From positions 1-14,476 of the forward strand of contig JAJXSZ010000041.1 in NCBI GenBank assembly GCA_021784255.1: a DNA stretch of 14,476 nt, written 5' to 3'. Made by a program: the position numbers and the translations under genes. Of the stretch, positions 7,162-14,476 are shown piece after piece. The notes under the pieces are model-generated. The model was not told where the DNA came from and searched no databases. It was given only the letters and a program-made list of their open reading frames with translations. The stretch comes from Pseudomonadota bacterium (GTDB lineage Bacteria; Pseudomonadota; Alphaproteobacteria; Acetobacterales; Acetobacteraceae). Position 1 is the first letter of the stretch, and the number at the start of each line of letters is the position of its first letter.

Positions 7162-7875
7162 CTAGGCCCTGGCCGTCCCTTGGGGGGTGCTGTCCCATAA
7201 CCCGGGATCTGGGGTCGAACGGCGCCTTGCCATCCCCCCGAAGCGGAAGCTGAACAGGCGCTCCCGCCCCAGCAGGAAGGCCCGCCCGCCGCGCGGGAAG
7301 AGGGGGCGGAAGGCCGGGTCGCCAAGATCCAACCCGCCGGCATAGGCCCCCAGCGCCGGCAGGATCAGCCGCTCGCCGTCGGTTGCGAAACAGGCGCGCG
7401 AAATGCTCGTGCCGGCCGCCGGGACGCGTGCCTTGGGGTGGAAGTGACCGGAGATCTCGGCTCCCTTCCAGCCCGCCCGCGCGATGTGGCGGAACACGAC
7501 CGGACCGATCGCCAGCTCCTCGAACCGCCCGCCATCGTGGTTGCCCGCGACCCAGACGAAATCGGCCCGCTGCTCCAGCGCCGCCAGCCGCGTCGCGTCG
7601 GCCGGCGTCATCCGTGCCCGCCCCTCGCCGTCGTGGAACGAATCGCCGAGGCACAGCACCCGCGCGGGCGCATAGCGGCGGATCAGCAGCCCGAGCCGCT
7701 CCAGCGTCGCCGTGGTGTCCCAGGGCGGCAGCAGTCGCCCCGCGCGCGCCGCGGCGGAGCCCTTTTCGAGGTGCAGGTCCGCGACGGCCAGCACGCGCGC
7801 CGCCGGCCACCACGCGCCGCCGAGCGGGTCGAGCAGGAACCGCTCCTCGCCCAGATGCAGCGGTGCCGCGTTCAT
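7162..7875 (-). CDS. pdeM: Ligase-associated DNA damage response endonuclease PdeM
   Basis: A 237-residue calcineurin-like metallophosphoesterase of the PdeM family, a nuclease usually encoded with the Lhr-type helicase, MBL exonuclease and ATP-dependent ligase of the bacterial ligase-associated repair set. Metal-binding motifs are VADLHLEKGS (31-40), GDSFHD (77-82), GNHD (111-114) and GHFHPK (143-148). The N-terminal pattern (LGEERFLLDPLGGAWWP, 8-24) is typical of the family. About 20 C-terminal residues (ARRRSTPDPGLW onward) extend past the conserved core. In related genomes it commonly sits right beside the helicase gene; here the four-gene ABC importer separates them. The importer ATPase ends 63 bases upstream and the photolyase begins 7 bases downstream, so it is co-transcribed at least with the photolyase. 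Confidence 0.9.
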   Translation of the reverse strand: MNAAPLHLGEERFLLDPLGGAWWPAARVLAVADLHLEKGSAAARAGRLLPPWDTTATLERLGLLIRRYAPARVLCLGDSFHDGEGRARMTPADATRLAALEQRADFVWVAGNHDGGRFEELAIGPVVFRHIARAGWKGAEISGHFHPKARVPAAGTSISRACFATDGERLILPALGAYAGGLDLGDPAFRPLFPRGGRAFLLGRERLFSFRFGGMARRRSTPDPGLWDSTPQGTARA

Positions 7876-7938
7876 GCTCGCCCGGACCCGACTCCACTAC
7901 GCGTCATGGCGCGGGTTTCGGTCGCGGGCAGCCCTCGG

Positions 7939-9003
7939 TCAAGCGTCCGGCGGAGGCGCCCCGCCGTCGAGTTTCAGGATCCGGGGCGCCGAGGGGTCCC
8001 AGGTGATGCCGACGGTCTCGCCTGGCGCGTGCCGCGCCTCGACCGTCGGCACGGTCGCCAGCACGCGGCCGGCGCCCTCGAGCAGGATCCGGAACGTCGT
8101 CGTGGGGCCATTGAAGGTGCGGGACTCGACCAGCCCCGGCAGCCCCGCGGCAGGCTCGACCAGCCGCACATGCTCGGGGCGGAGGAAGAAATGCACCCGC
8201 TGGCCCGGCGCATGCCCCGCCGCCCGCGCCGCCGGCAGTGTGTGCCCGGCGATGCGCACGCCGCCGCCATCGACCTCGGCGTCGAACTCCGCCATCTGGC
8301 CGACGAAGCGTGCGACGAACAGGCTCTCCGGCTCCTCGTAGATCGCCGCCGGCTCCCCCAATTGCGCGATGCGCCCGTGCTCCATCACCGCGACACGGTC
8401 GGAGATCGACAGCGCCTCCTCCTGGTCGTGGGTGACGAACAGCGCCGCGACGCCGATCTCGCGCTGGATGCGGCGGATCTCGTCGCGCAACTGCACGCGC
8501 ACCCGTGCATCGAGAGCGGAGAGCGGCTCGTCGAGCAGCAGCAGCGCCGGACGGATCGCGAGCGCCCTGGCCAGCGCCACGCGCTGCTGCTGTCCGCCCG
8601 AGAGCTGGTGCGGATATTTGTGCATGTGCTCGCCCAGCGCCACGAGCTCCAGCATCTCGCGCGAGCGCTTGCGCCGCGCCTCTGTGGCCTCGCCGCGGAC
8701 CCGCAGGCCGAAGCCCACGTTCTCCTCGGCCGTCATGTTGGGAAACAGCGAATAAGCCTGGAAGACCATGCCCATGTTACGCTTCGCCGCCGGCACCCCG
8801 ATGATGTCGCGCCCGTCGAGCCGCACCTGCCCGCCATCGGGCCGCTCGAAGCCGGCGACCAGGCGCAGCAGCGTCGTCTTGCCGCAGCCCGAGGGACCGA
8901 GCAGGGAAACGAACTCGCCCTGTGCCAGCGCCAGCGACACGTCGGCGAGCACGGTCCGCGAGCCATAAACCTTGCGCAACGAAACCGCTTCGAGCGAGAT
9001 CAT
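7939..9003 (-). CDS. ABC importer ATPase, PotA/Fe(III)-transporter type
   Basis: A 354-residue ATP-binding subunit energising uptake by the two permeases upstream. Motifs in order: Walker A GPSGCGKT (36-43), Q-loop Gln82 in VFQAYSLFPN, signature LSGGQQQR (134-141), Walker B LLLLDEP (154-160), D-loop SALD (162-165) and switch His192 in FVTHDQEEAL. After about residue 240 comes a regulatory TOBE-like domain (RPEHVRLVEP, then LVESRTFNGPTTTFRILLE and VGITWDPSAPRIL). The layout matches PotA/AfuC/PhnT-type ATPases for polyamines, ferric iron or phosphonates. The ATG overlaps the stop of the second permease by 4 bases (9000-9003). It is the last gene of the importer unit; pdeM follows after 63 bases. 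Confidence 0.93.
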   Translation of the reverse strand: MISLEAVSLRKVYGSRTVLADVSLALAQGEFVSLLGPSGCGKTTLLRLVAGFERPDGGQVRLDGRDIIGVPAAKRNMGMVFQAYSLFPNMTAEENVGFGLRVRGEATEARRKRSREMLELVALGEHMHKYPHQLSGGQQQRVALARALAIRPALLLLDEPLSALDARVRVQLRDEIRRIQREIGVAALFVTHDQEEALSISDRVAVMEHGRIAQLGEPAAIYEEPESLFVARFVGQMAEFDAEVDGGGVRIAGHTLPAARAAGHAPGQRVHFFLRPEHVRLVEPAAGLPGLVESRTFNGPTTTFRILLEGAGRVLATVPTVEARHAPGETVGITWDPSAPRILKLDGGAPPPDA

Positions 9004-9734
9004 CGTGCCGCCCTCCTTCCGCCCAGCGCCACGCCCAGCATCGCCAGCCAGGTGAGGAGAAAGGCGAGCAGGGACAGCGCCGCCGCCTGCGTCGCCGAGG
9101 TGCTGCCGATATGGTTGATGTAGACCGCGAAAGTATTGAACAGCAGGATGTTGGCGAAGGTGAACTCGCCGATCACGATAGTGATGGTGAGCAGGGCCGC
9201 TCCGAGCAGCGCGGTGATCAGGTTGGGCACCAGCACCCGCATGATCATGCTCGGCCAGGAGGCGCCGAGGCTCTGCGCCGCTTCGGTCAGGGTGCGAAGG
9301 TCGAGCGCGCGCATGCCCACGTCGAGCGCGCGGTAGGTGAAGGGGAGCGCCAGGATCACATAGGGAATTACGAGGAAATTGGCGGTTCCCACGAGCCAGT
9401 CCGGGCCGGTGTAGATGGCCGTGATGCCGGCCACGAGCGAGATCGCCGGCACCACCAGCGGCAGCACCGAGAGGAAATCGAACACCGGCCGCAACCGCTG
9501 CAGCCGCAGGTTCATCCAGAACACCGCCGGCACCAGGATCACCAGCCCGGCGATGATCGTCTCGACGGCGAGCCGCGCCGACAGGAACAGGCTGTTCCAC
9601 ATTTCGGGGGTATGGATCAGCGTCACGTAGGCCGCGAATCCATAGCCCCGCGTGCCCTGCCACAGCGACAGCACCGCGGTCGCCACCAGTGGCAGCGCGA
9701 AATACCCCGCGAGCGGAACCCAGAGCCACTTCAT
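9000..9734 (-). CDS. ABC importer permease 2 (PotC/PhnV-like)
   Basis: A 244-residue inner-membrane permease with about six helices, starting MKWLWVPLAGYFALPLVATAVLSLW. The EAA loop that docks on the ATPase is EAAQSLGASWPSMIMRVLVP (151-170). The family-typical segment GEFTFANILLFNTFAVYI (189-206) and a final helix (about 217-238) end in a basic tail, GGRRAAR. The ATG at 9734 is chosen because it overlaps the stop of permease 1 (ATGA, 9731-9734) and gives a normal N-terminus; the frame is open much further upstream only as a shadow of permease 1. It forms the channel with permease 1, and both ends overlap its neighbours, indicating tight translational coupling. Confidence 0.9.
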   Translation of the reverse strand: MKWLWVPLAGYFALPLVATAVLSLWQGTRGYGFAAYVTLIHTPEMWNSLFLSARLAVETIIAGLVILVPAVFWMNLRLQRLRPVFDFLSVLPLVVPAISLVAGITAIYTGPDWLVGTANFLVIPYVILALPFTYRALDVGMRALDLRTLTEAAQSLGASWPSMIMRVLVPNLITALLGAALLTITIVIGEFTFANILLFNTFAVYINHIGSTSATQAAALSLLAFLLTWLAMLGVALGGRRAAR

Positions 9735-10582
9735 CGCGCCCGCCACTTGCCGACGCGACGCGCCAGCAGCGCGTAGAGCAGCATCGCCGCCGCCATCACC
9801 ACGATCATGCCGCAGGCGAGTGCGGCTCCCTCCGCCGGCGACAGCGACACATTGCCGGAAAGAACATTGGAGATGTCGATCGTCACCAGGGGCAGGTTGC
9901 CGGCGGTCAGCGCATAGGGTGTGGCATAGGCGCTGAACGCATTGCCGAACAGCAGGATCGCCGCCGACAGCAGCGAGGGCAGCAGCACCGGCAGCCCCAC
10001 ATGCTGCCAGAACTGCCAGGTCGAGGCACCGAGGCCCTCGGCCGCCTCCCGCCACTCGCGCCGCAGTCCTTCGAGGGCCGGTGTGATCACGATCAGCATC
10101 AGCGGGATCTGGAAATACGCATAGACGATGACCAGCCCCTCGATGTGGAACAGCGAGAACCCGGCAGCGTAGATGTCGATGCCGACCGCCTTCAGCAGCC
10201 CGGTGATCACGCCCAGCGTGCCCAGCGTGGCTATGAAGGCAAATGCCAGCGGCACCCCCGCGAAATTCGCCGCGACCGCGGAGAACGTGGAAACCAGCGC
10301 CCGCGCCCAGCGCGGCATGCCCGGGGTGAGCGTGAGCCAGGCGCCGATGCCGCCGCCGATGGCGCCGACCATCGCCGACAGCACCGAAACTTCGATCGAG
10401 TTGCGGAACGCCACCAGGTGGTCCGGCGACCAGAGCGTTGCCAGTGGTGCGAGCGACAACCCATGCGCCGTCGTCACCGCCTGCACGAACAGGCCGAGCG
10501 AGGGCAGCACCAGGAAGGCGGCGGCGAAGAGCAGGAACGGGCCGACGAAAATGATGTCGGCGGCCCGCTCCCGCCAAGACAT
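9731..10582 (-). CDS. ABC importer permease 1 (PotB/PhnU-like)
   Basis: A 283-residue inner-membrane permease. The first helix is IIFVGPFLLFAAAFLVLPSL (10-29). A periplasmic loop follows, then further helices (about 64-85, 98-130, 147-169), the EAA loop EAAEGLGASTWQFWQHVGLP (179-198), and a last pair of helices ending RRVGKWRAR. It pairs with permease 2 to form the transmembrane pore. I chose the ATG at 10582; a TTG one codon upstream (10585) is equally possible. The gene begins 5 bases after the binding-protein stop, and its AAGGTC ribosome-site sequence lies within the end of that gene. Substrate class follows the importer as a whole: polyamine, iron or phosphonate-like, not decided. Confidence 0.9.
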   Translation of the reverse strand: MSWRERAADIIFVGPFLLFAAAFLVLPSLGLFVQAVTTAHGLSLAPLATLWSPDHLVAFRNSIEVSVLSAMVGAIGGGIGAWLTLTPGMPRWARALVSTFSAVAANFAGVPLAFAFIATLGTLGVITGLLKAVGIDIYAAGFSLFHIEGLVIVYAYFQIPLMLIVITPALEGLRREWREAAEGLGASTWQFWQHVGLPVLLPSLLSAAILLFGNAFSAYATPYALTAGNLPLVTIDISNVLSGNVSLSPAEGAALACGMIVVMAAAMLLYALLARRVGKWRAR

Positions 10583-10587
10583 CAAGG

Positions 10588-11670
10588 TCAGACCTTGACG
10601 ATTTTAGACCAGTTCGCCGTGATCACGTTCTTCGCCTTGTCCTGCTGCGCGGCGGTGGGGAAGGCGGCAGCGGCATACGGGGCGGAGGGCGGCAAGGCCT
10701 TTGCGAGTGCCGCCGGGATCGCATTGCGCTTCGCCAGGTCGGCGAAGCGCGCCGGATGCGCGAAGCCCTTGAGGAACAGCAACTGCCCCTCGTCGGAGTA
10801 AAGGAACTCCATCCACAGCTTCGCGGAGGCGGGGTTCGGCGCGTATTTGCTGATCGCCTGGCAGTAAAAGGCGCCGAGCGGCTGCGCGCCCGCTGGCAGG
10901 ACCGTGTCGATCTGCACCTTGCCCACGGATTTCTGTGCCTGGGCCAGGTTCAGATAGTCCCAATTCAGAACGATCGGCGTCGTGCCCGATTGCAGCGAGG
11001 CCGGCGTCGCCGAGGCCGGGTTGAAATTCCCCACCTTCGCCAGCTTGCCGAAGAACTCGATGCCGGGCTCAATGTTGTCGAGCGAACCGCCATTGCCCAG
11101 CGCCGCCGCATAGACGCCGGAGAACGCCGCCGCGGCGCCGGCGGGCGAACCGTTCAGCGCCACCATGCCCTTGTATTCCGGCTTCAGCAGATCGGCCCAG
11201 CTCTTGGGCGGGTTCTTGACCACCGAACGGTTCACGCCGAGCGAGATGATGCCGAAATAATCACCGTACCAGAGCCCGTTCGCCTCCTTCATGTTGGCGG
11301 GGATCGACGCCCAGGTTGCCACTTTGTATGGCTGCCACAGCCCTTCCTTGACGCCGGAGATGGCGAAGGTCGGTCCGACGTCCACGGTGTCCGGGCCGCG
11401 GGTCTGGCCCTTCAGCGAGCGGATCGCCTGCAGCTCCTGCGCCGAGCTGTCATCGGGCGCGGCGCTGTGCACCTTGACGCCGTATTTCTTTTCGAAGGTG
11501 CTGATGATCTCTCCGTAATTCGCCCAGTCCGGCGGCAGCGCGATGACATTGAGCCGACCGTCCTTTTTCGCCGCGGCGATCTGGGCGGCGCTCTGGGCGC
11601 TGGCGATGGTGGGCAGCGCGAGTGCCGAGGCTCCGGCGGCGAGGGCTGCGCGGCGGGTGAGTTGGATCAT
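10588..11670 (-). CDS. ABC importer periplasmic substrate-binding protein
   Basis: A 360-residue extracellular solute-binding protein (type 2 periplasmic fold). The N-terminus MIQLTRRAALAAGASALALP is an export signal with a twin-arginine pair, followed by a likely cleavage site after IASAQS. This resembles Tat or Tat-like signals common in this bacterial group, though Sec export is possible. The mature part begins AAQIAAAKKDGRLNVIALPPDW and contains FEKKYGVKVHSAAPDDSSA, GLWYGDYFGIISLGVN and IVLNWDYLNLA. The Asp/Trp/Tyr-rich pocket residues suit a small cationic or metal-complex ligand, but the ligand cannot be assigned. The ATG at 11670 is set by a GGGAG ribosome binding site about 7 bases upstream and by the signal peptide; 24 further open codons upstream are not credible. 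It is first in the importer operon. Confidence 0.92.
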   Translation of the reverse strand: MIQLTRRAALAAGASALALPTIASAQSAAQIAAAKKDGRLNVIALPPDWANYGEIISTFEKKYGVKVHSAAPDDSSAQELQAIRSLKGQTRGPDTVDVGPTFAISGVKEGLWQPYKVATWASIPANMKEANGLWYGDYFGIISLGVNRSVVKNPPKSWADLLKPEYKGMVALNGSPAGAAAAFSGVYAAALGNGGSLDNIEPGIEFFGKLAKVGNFNPASATPASLQSGTTPIVLNWDYLNLAQAQKSVGKVQIDTVLPAGAQPLGAFYCQAISKYAPNPASAKLWMEFLYSDEGQLLFLKGFAHPARFADLAKRNAIPAALAKALPPSAPYAAAAFPTAAQQDKAKNVITANWSKIVKV

Positions 11671-11696
11671 GCGAGTCTCCCTGTTTGAGCGGCGCG

Positions 11697-11725
11697 GTTC
11701 TAGCGGTTGAAGAGCGCCCTGTCTG
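11697..11725 (-). promoter_or_regulatory. Possible promoter of the ABC importer operon
   Basis: On the - strand CAGACA (11725-11720, 4/6 to -35) and TAGAAC (11702-11697, 4/6 to -10) are 17 bases apart. The -10 ends 26 bases before the binding-protein ATG. The match is modest, but spacing and position are right. No better pair was seen in 11671-11800. Confidence 0.3.
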
Positions 11726-11736
11726 TTACCGACCGA

Positions 11737-11754
11737 TGACACACCACGCTGTCA
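11737..11754. promoter_or_regulatory. Short dyad upstream of the importer promoter
   Basis: TGACA (11737-11741) and TGTCA (11750-11754) are perfect 5-base complements with an 8-base spacer. The dyad lies about 55 bases upstream of the inferred importer transcription start, where an activator could bind. Five-base arms can arise by chance. Confidence 0.2.
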
Positions 11755-11764
11755 CAATTCTCCC

Positions 11765-11781
11765 GTCCGGCCAAGCCGGAC
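11765..11781 (-). terminator. Stem-loop after the helicase gene, candidate terminator
   Basis: GTCCGGC (11765-11771) and GCCGGAC (11775-11781) form a perfect 7-bp stem with a 3-base loop, 19 bases past the helicase stop on the - strand. No T run follows, so it may be a weak terminator, or part of the spacing between the helicase and importer units. Confidence 0.35.
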
Positions 11782-11800
11782 CGGCGTTGCGGGGTGCGGA

Positions 11801-14188
11801 TTAGACCGTCGCCACCCCGGCTTCCGCCGCCAGCGTCTCGGCTTCGGCCAGCAGCGCTTCCTCGTCCTCGCCGCTGCGAACCTGCTCGCGCCCGACCTCG
11901 AGCAGCACCGGGACCGCCAGCGGCGAGACCCGCGACAGGGCGCGGTGGCGCACCCGCCGCCCGACCCGCGCCAGCATCCCCGCGATGCGCCCGATATCCG
12001 TCAGCCCTGCCGCCGCATCGGCCCAGGTCGCGCGCAGCAGCACGTGATCCGGCTGGTGCTTGCGCAACACGTCGTAGACGAGATCGCTCGAGACTGTGAC
12101 CTGCCGCCGGTTCTTCTCCGCTCCCGGATGGTGGCGCTCGATCAGCCCCGCGATCACCGCGACGTTGCGGAACGTCCGCCGCAGCATGGAGCTTTCGGCC
12201 ATCCATGCCTCGAGATCGTCGCCCAGCAGGTCGCGTTCGAACAGCTTCGCGACCGAGACCGGTTGGCGCGCCGACCAGGTCGCGAGGACATAGTCCGTCG
12301 CGACGAAGCCCAGTGGCTGGAACCCCGCCCGCTCCATCCGCCGGGTGATGATCATGCCCAGTGTCTGGTGCGCCTGCCGCCCCTCAAAGCAATAGGCGAC
12401 CATGTAGTGCCGCCCGCCCCGCGGGAACGTCTCCACCAGCAGATCGTCGGGGCCCGGCAGCGACGAGTGGCGCTTCTGTGCCGCGAGCCATTCGCGCACC
12501 GGCTCCGGGAAGCGATGCCAGGTCGATGGGTCGTGCAGCATCGCCCGCACCCGGTCGGCGAGGTTGGTGGTCATCGGCATGCGCCCGCCCTCGTAGGTGG
12601 GCACGCGCGGCTCGCCGCTGCCGCCGTCGGCCACTTCCACCGTGGTTTCGCGGATGCGCAGGAACCGCAGCAGCCGGCCGGCGAACATGAACGTGTCGCC
12701 GGGCACCAGCGTGGTCGCGAAATATTCCTCGATCTCGCCGAGCGGCGGGCCGCGTCCGTGGAGCCGCACCTTGAGCAGCGGCGCCTCGACGATGGTGCCG
12801 ATGTTCATCCGGTGCTGGCGTGCGATCCGCTCGGTGCGCACATGCATCCGGCCCTCGGCATCGCGGAACAATTTCCGATAGCGTTCATAGGCCCGCAGCG
12901 CGTAGCCGCCGTCCGCGACGAACCCCAGCACGGCATCGAAATCGTCGCGGCTCAGCATCGCATAGGCGGCGGTGCGCGTCACCTCGGCGTAGAGTTCATC
13001 GGGCCTGAAGGGCGCCGCGCAGGCGCAGCCCAACACGTGCTGCGCCAGCACATCCAGCCCGCCCGGCCGTGGCGGGTCGCCGTCCAGTTCGCCTGCCGCG
13101 ACGCCGGCGATCGCCGCCTCGCATTCCAGCACCTCGAAACGGTTCGCCGGCACCAGCACCGCGCGGCTCGGCTCGTCCATGCGGTGGTTGGAGCGGCCGA
13201 CGCGCTGCAGCAGCCGCGAGACGCCCTTCGGCGCTCCGACCTGCAGCACCTGGTCCACATCGCCCCAGTCGATGCCGAGGTCGAGCGAGGACGTGGCGAC
13301 GACGGCGCGTAGCGTGCCGGCCGCCATGGCTGCCTCGACGCGCTCGCGTGCCTCGCGCTCCAGGCTGCCGTGGTGAATCGCGATCGGCAACGTCGCCTCG
13401 TTGATCCGCCACAGCGCGTGGAACAGCAGCTCCGCCTGCGCGCGCGTGTTGACGAAGACGATGCTGAGCCTGGCCGCCCGGATCCGCTGCATGATCACGG
13501 GGGCGGCCGCCAGCCCCATATGCCCGGACCACGGCAGCCTTCCTTGCGGCAGCATCATGGTCACGGCCGGCGGCGGGCCTGCCGGCGCCTCGACGATGCG
13601 CGCAGCGGGTCCGACATAGCGCGCGATCGGCGTCCGGTGCGAGACCGTCGCGGACAGCCCGATCCGCCGCCCGCCGACGCGCGTCAGCGCCAGCGCCAGC
13701 TGATCGCCACGCTTGGTGCCGGCCAGCGCGTGCACTTCGTCGATCACCACCGTCTCGACGCCGGCCAGTGTCGCGGTCCAGTCCGGCAGCGAGACCAGCA
13801 GCGCCAGGCTCTCGGGCGTGGTCAGCAGGCAATGCGGCGGCGCCTCGCGCTGACGCCGGCGGCGCTCTTGCGGCGTGTCGCCGGTGCGGGTCTCGACCGT
13901 GATCGGCAGCGCCAGGTCGGCGATCGGGCGCATCAGGTTGCGGGCGATATCGGCGGCCAGGGCCTTCAGTGGCGAGACATAGAGCGTGTGCAGCCGCGGT
14001 CGCGGATCGGCGGCGAGGGTCACGAGGCTGGCGAGAAACCCGGCCAGCGTCTTGCCCGCCCCGGTTGGCGCCAGCAGCAGCACGTCGCCCGGGCTTTCCA
14101 GCACCGCGCGCTGGTGCGCACGCAGCGTCCATCCCCTGGTGGCGAACCAGCGCGAAAACGGTTCCGGCAAGTCCTGACCCGGCGGCAT
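11801..14188 (-). CDS. Ligase-associated DNA damage response DEXH-box helicase (Lhr family)
   Basis: A 795-residue superfamily 2 helicase of the Lhr group, the member encoded with ATP-dependent ligase repair genes. Motifs in order: QxxL-type start LRAHQRAVL (22-30), Walker A APTGAGKT (40-47), VSPLKALAAD (71-80), TTPESL (123-128), DEVH (150-153), SAT (179-181), FVNTRAQAE (245-253), ATSSLDLGIDWG (298-309), and motif VI QRVGRSNHR (328-336). After about residue 400 comes the long Lhr C-terminal part with winged-helix and beta-rich domains, including the segments GTIVEAPLLKVRLHGRG, PGDTFMFAGRLLRFLRI and RGGRHYMVAYCFEGRQAHQTLG. The length is typical of this short Lhr type. The ATG at 14188 gives a short normal N-terminus; longer versions would overlap the divergent exonuclease gene. 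It probably unwinds or remodels damaged DNA for the partner nuclease and ligase. Confidence 0.93.
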   Translation of the reverse strand: MPPGQDLPEPFSRWFATRGWTLRAHQRAVLESPGDVLLLAPTGAGKTLAGFLASLVTLAADPRPRLHTLYVSPLKALAADIARNLMRPIADLALPITVETRTGDTPQERRRRQREAPPHCLLTTPESLALLVSLPDWTATLAGVETVVIDEVHALAGTKRGDQLALALTRVGGRRIGLSATVSHRTPIARYVGPAARIVEAPAGPPPAVTMMLPQGRLPWSGHMGLAAAPVIMQRIRAARLSIVFVNTRAQAELLFHALWRINEATLPIAIHHGSLEREARERVEAAMAAGTLRAVVATSSLDLGIDWGDVDQVLQVGAPKGVSRLLQRVGRSNHRMDEPSRAVLVPANRFEVLECEAAIAGVAAGELDGDPPRPGGLDVLAQHVLGCACAAPFRPDELYAEVTRTAAYAMLSRDDFDAVLGFVADGGYALRAYERYRKLFRDAEGRMHVRTERIARQHRMNIGTIVEAPLLKVRLHGRGPPLGEIEEYFATTLVPGDTFMFAGRLLRFLRIRETTVEVADGGSGEPRVPTYEGGRMPMTTNLADRVRAMLHDPSTWHRFPEPVREWLAAQKRHSSLPGPDDLLVETFPRGGRHYMVAYCFEGRQAHQTLGMIITRRMERAGFQPLGFVATDYVLATWSARQPVSVAKLFERDLLGDDLEAWMAESSMLRRTFRNVAVIAGLIERHHPGAEKNRRQVTVSSDLVYDVLRKHQPDHVLLRATWADAAAGLTDIGRIAGMLARVGRRVRHRALSRVSPLAVPVLLEVGREQVRSGEDEEALLAEAETLAAEAGVATV

Positions 14189-14233
14189 GTTCGCACTCTG
14201 GCGTCGCGGGCCCACCGGCGCCAGATTCCCCCG
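14189..14233. promoter_or_regulatory. 45-base divergent spacer between helicase and exonuclease genes
   Basis: The two repair genes start back to back, separated by only 45 bases. Any promoters must therefore overlap each other or lie inside the opposite coding region. No convincing -35/-10 pair or LexA-type box was seen in it. Confidence 0.4.
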
Positions 14234-14476
14234 ATGCCTCATCGTGACCCCGCGCACCCATCGACCTGGCTCACCGTCCGCCCGGAAGGCCTCTACTGCG
14301 AGCCCGGAGGCTTCTTCCTCGACCCGCACCGCGCGGTCGAAAAAGCCATCGTGACGCATGGCCACAGCGACCACGCCCGCCCCGGTCACGGCGCCGTGCT
14401 GGCCACGGCCGAGACGCTGGCGATCATGCGCGCGCGCAAGGTTGCGCCGCGCGGCGAACGCGCCACCCGCTACGGC
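14234..14476 (+). CDS. Ligase-associated DNA damage response exonuclease, N-terminal part
   Basis: The first 81 codons of a metallo-beta-lactamase-fold nuclease; the gene runs off the right edge. The HxHxDH metal-binding motif is present as THGHSDHARPGH (41-52), following FFLDPHRAVEKAIV (27-40). The opening LTVRPEGLYCEPGGFFLDP and the TAETLAIMRARK helix are typical of the SNM1/CPSF-like exonucleases found with the ligase-associated repair genes. The ATG at 14234 is the only start that fits the family N-terminus and leaves the divergent helicase intact; no strong ribosome binding site is seen. The ATP-dependent DNA ligase gene would be expected next on this strand. Confidence 0.9.
   Translation, partial: MPHRDPAHPSTWLTVRPEGLYCEPGGFFLDPHRAVEKAIVTHGHSDHARPGHGAVLATAETLAIMRARKVAPRGERATRYG

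Noticed and set aside
6030..7253. Long + strand open frame opposite the photolyase gene
   Set aside because: Shadow frame from GC-rich codon bias; Arg/Gly/Pro-rich, no recognisable domain.
7155..7343. 63-codon upstream extension of the photolyase frame
   Set aside because: It overlaps the end of pdeM, is low-complexity, and precedes the normal photolyase N-terminus at 7154.
7438..9123. Long + strand open frame opposite pdeM and the ABC ATPase
   Set aside because: It spans two unrelated well-supported genes and their gap on the other strand and has antisense composition.
10584..10596. Palindrome AAGGTC-A-GACCTT at the binding protein/permease junction
   Set aside because: It is explained by the end of the binding-protein gene plus the permease ribosome site; too short to claim an operator.
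11945..13312. Long + strand open frame opposite the helicase
   Set aside because: Antisense shadow; the helicase motifs on the - strand are unambiguous.
14189..14389. 67-codon upstream extension of the helicase frame
   Set aside because: It would run across the start of the divergent exonuclease gene and lacks helicase-like sequence.
1..14476. tRNA, rRNA, CRISPR arrays, insertion sequences, prophage or attachment sites
   Set aside because: Looked for by eye: no regularly spaced repeats, cloverleaf, transposase motifs or integrase were found. A covariance-model search would be the decisive test for small RNAs.

Overview
The window is GC-rich with strong G/C preference at third codon positions, densely packed, and full of 4-base ATGA start/stop overlaps. 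Together with the gene content (NrdJ-like TSCPD protein, RidA, COG3146 acyltransferase, DUF3311/MctP permease pair, ligase-associated DNA-repair genes), this suggests an alphaproteobacterial chromosome, perhaps Acetobacteraceae/Rhodospirillales. That placement is inferred from gene families, not from a marker gene. No rRNA, tRNA, CRISPR array, insertion sequence or phage module was seen.

Left part (1-2509, + strand): the C-terminal part of a NrdJ-like protein with a TSCPD domain overlaps a RidA-family deaminase gene by 4 bases. A FemAB-like/COG3146 N-acyltransferase follows after 20 bases. From 2510 to 3252 there is no intact recognisable gene: coding-looking fragments lie in two frames with a stop and a frame change, then a 71-codon orphan ORF, then a strong GC-rich hairpin. 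Right of this every gene up to 14188 is on the - strand.

Middle (3253-5008, - strand): a DUF3311 small membrane protein and a sodium:solute symporter of the MctP monocarboxylate type form a two-gene operon. Its promoter has a good -35/-10 pair, and a perfect 6-bp dyad sits in the spacer, a likely operator.

Right part (5125-14188, - strand): in transcription order these are an Lhr-type DEXH helicase; a complete ABC importer (binding protein, two permeases, ATPase); the endonuclease PdeM; a cryptochrome/DNA photolyase; and a PPP-type metallophosphoesterase. A partial metallo-beta-lactamase exonuclease diverges from the helicase at the right edge. Helicase, exonuclease and PdeM belong to the ligase-associated DNA damage response set; the ATP-dependent ligase would be expected just beyond the right edge. 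The ABC importer separates helicase from PdeM, and the photolyase joins the repair side through a 7-base gap to PdeM. No convincing wholly new system was found. The most notable points are the reduced NrdJ-like protein, the importer inside the repair cluster, the compact pdeM-photolyase-phosphoesterase unit, and the promoter-embedded dyad.
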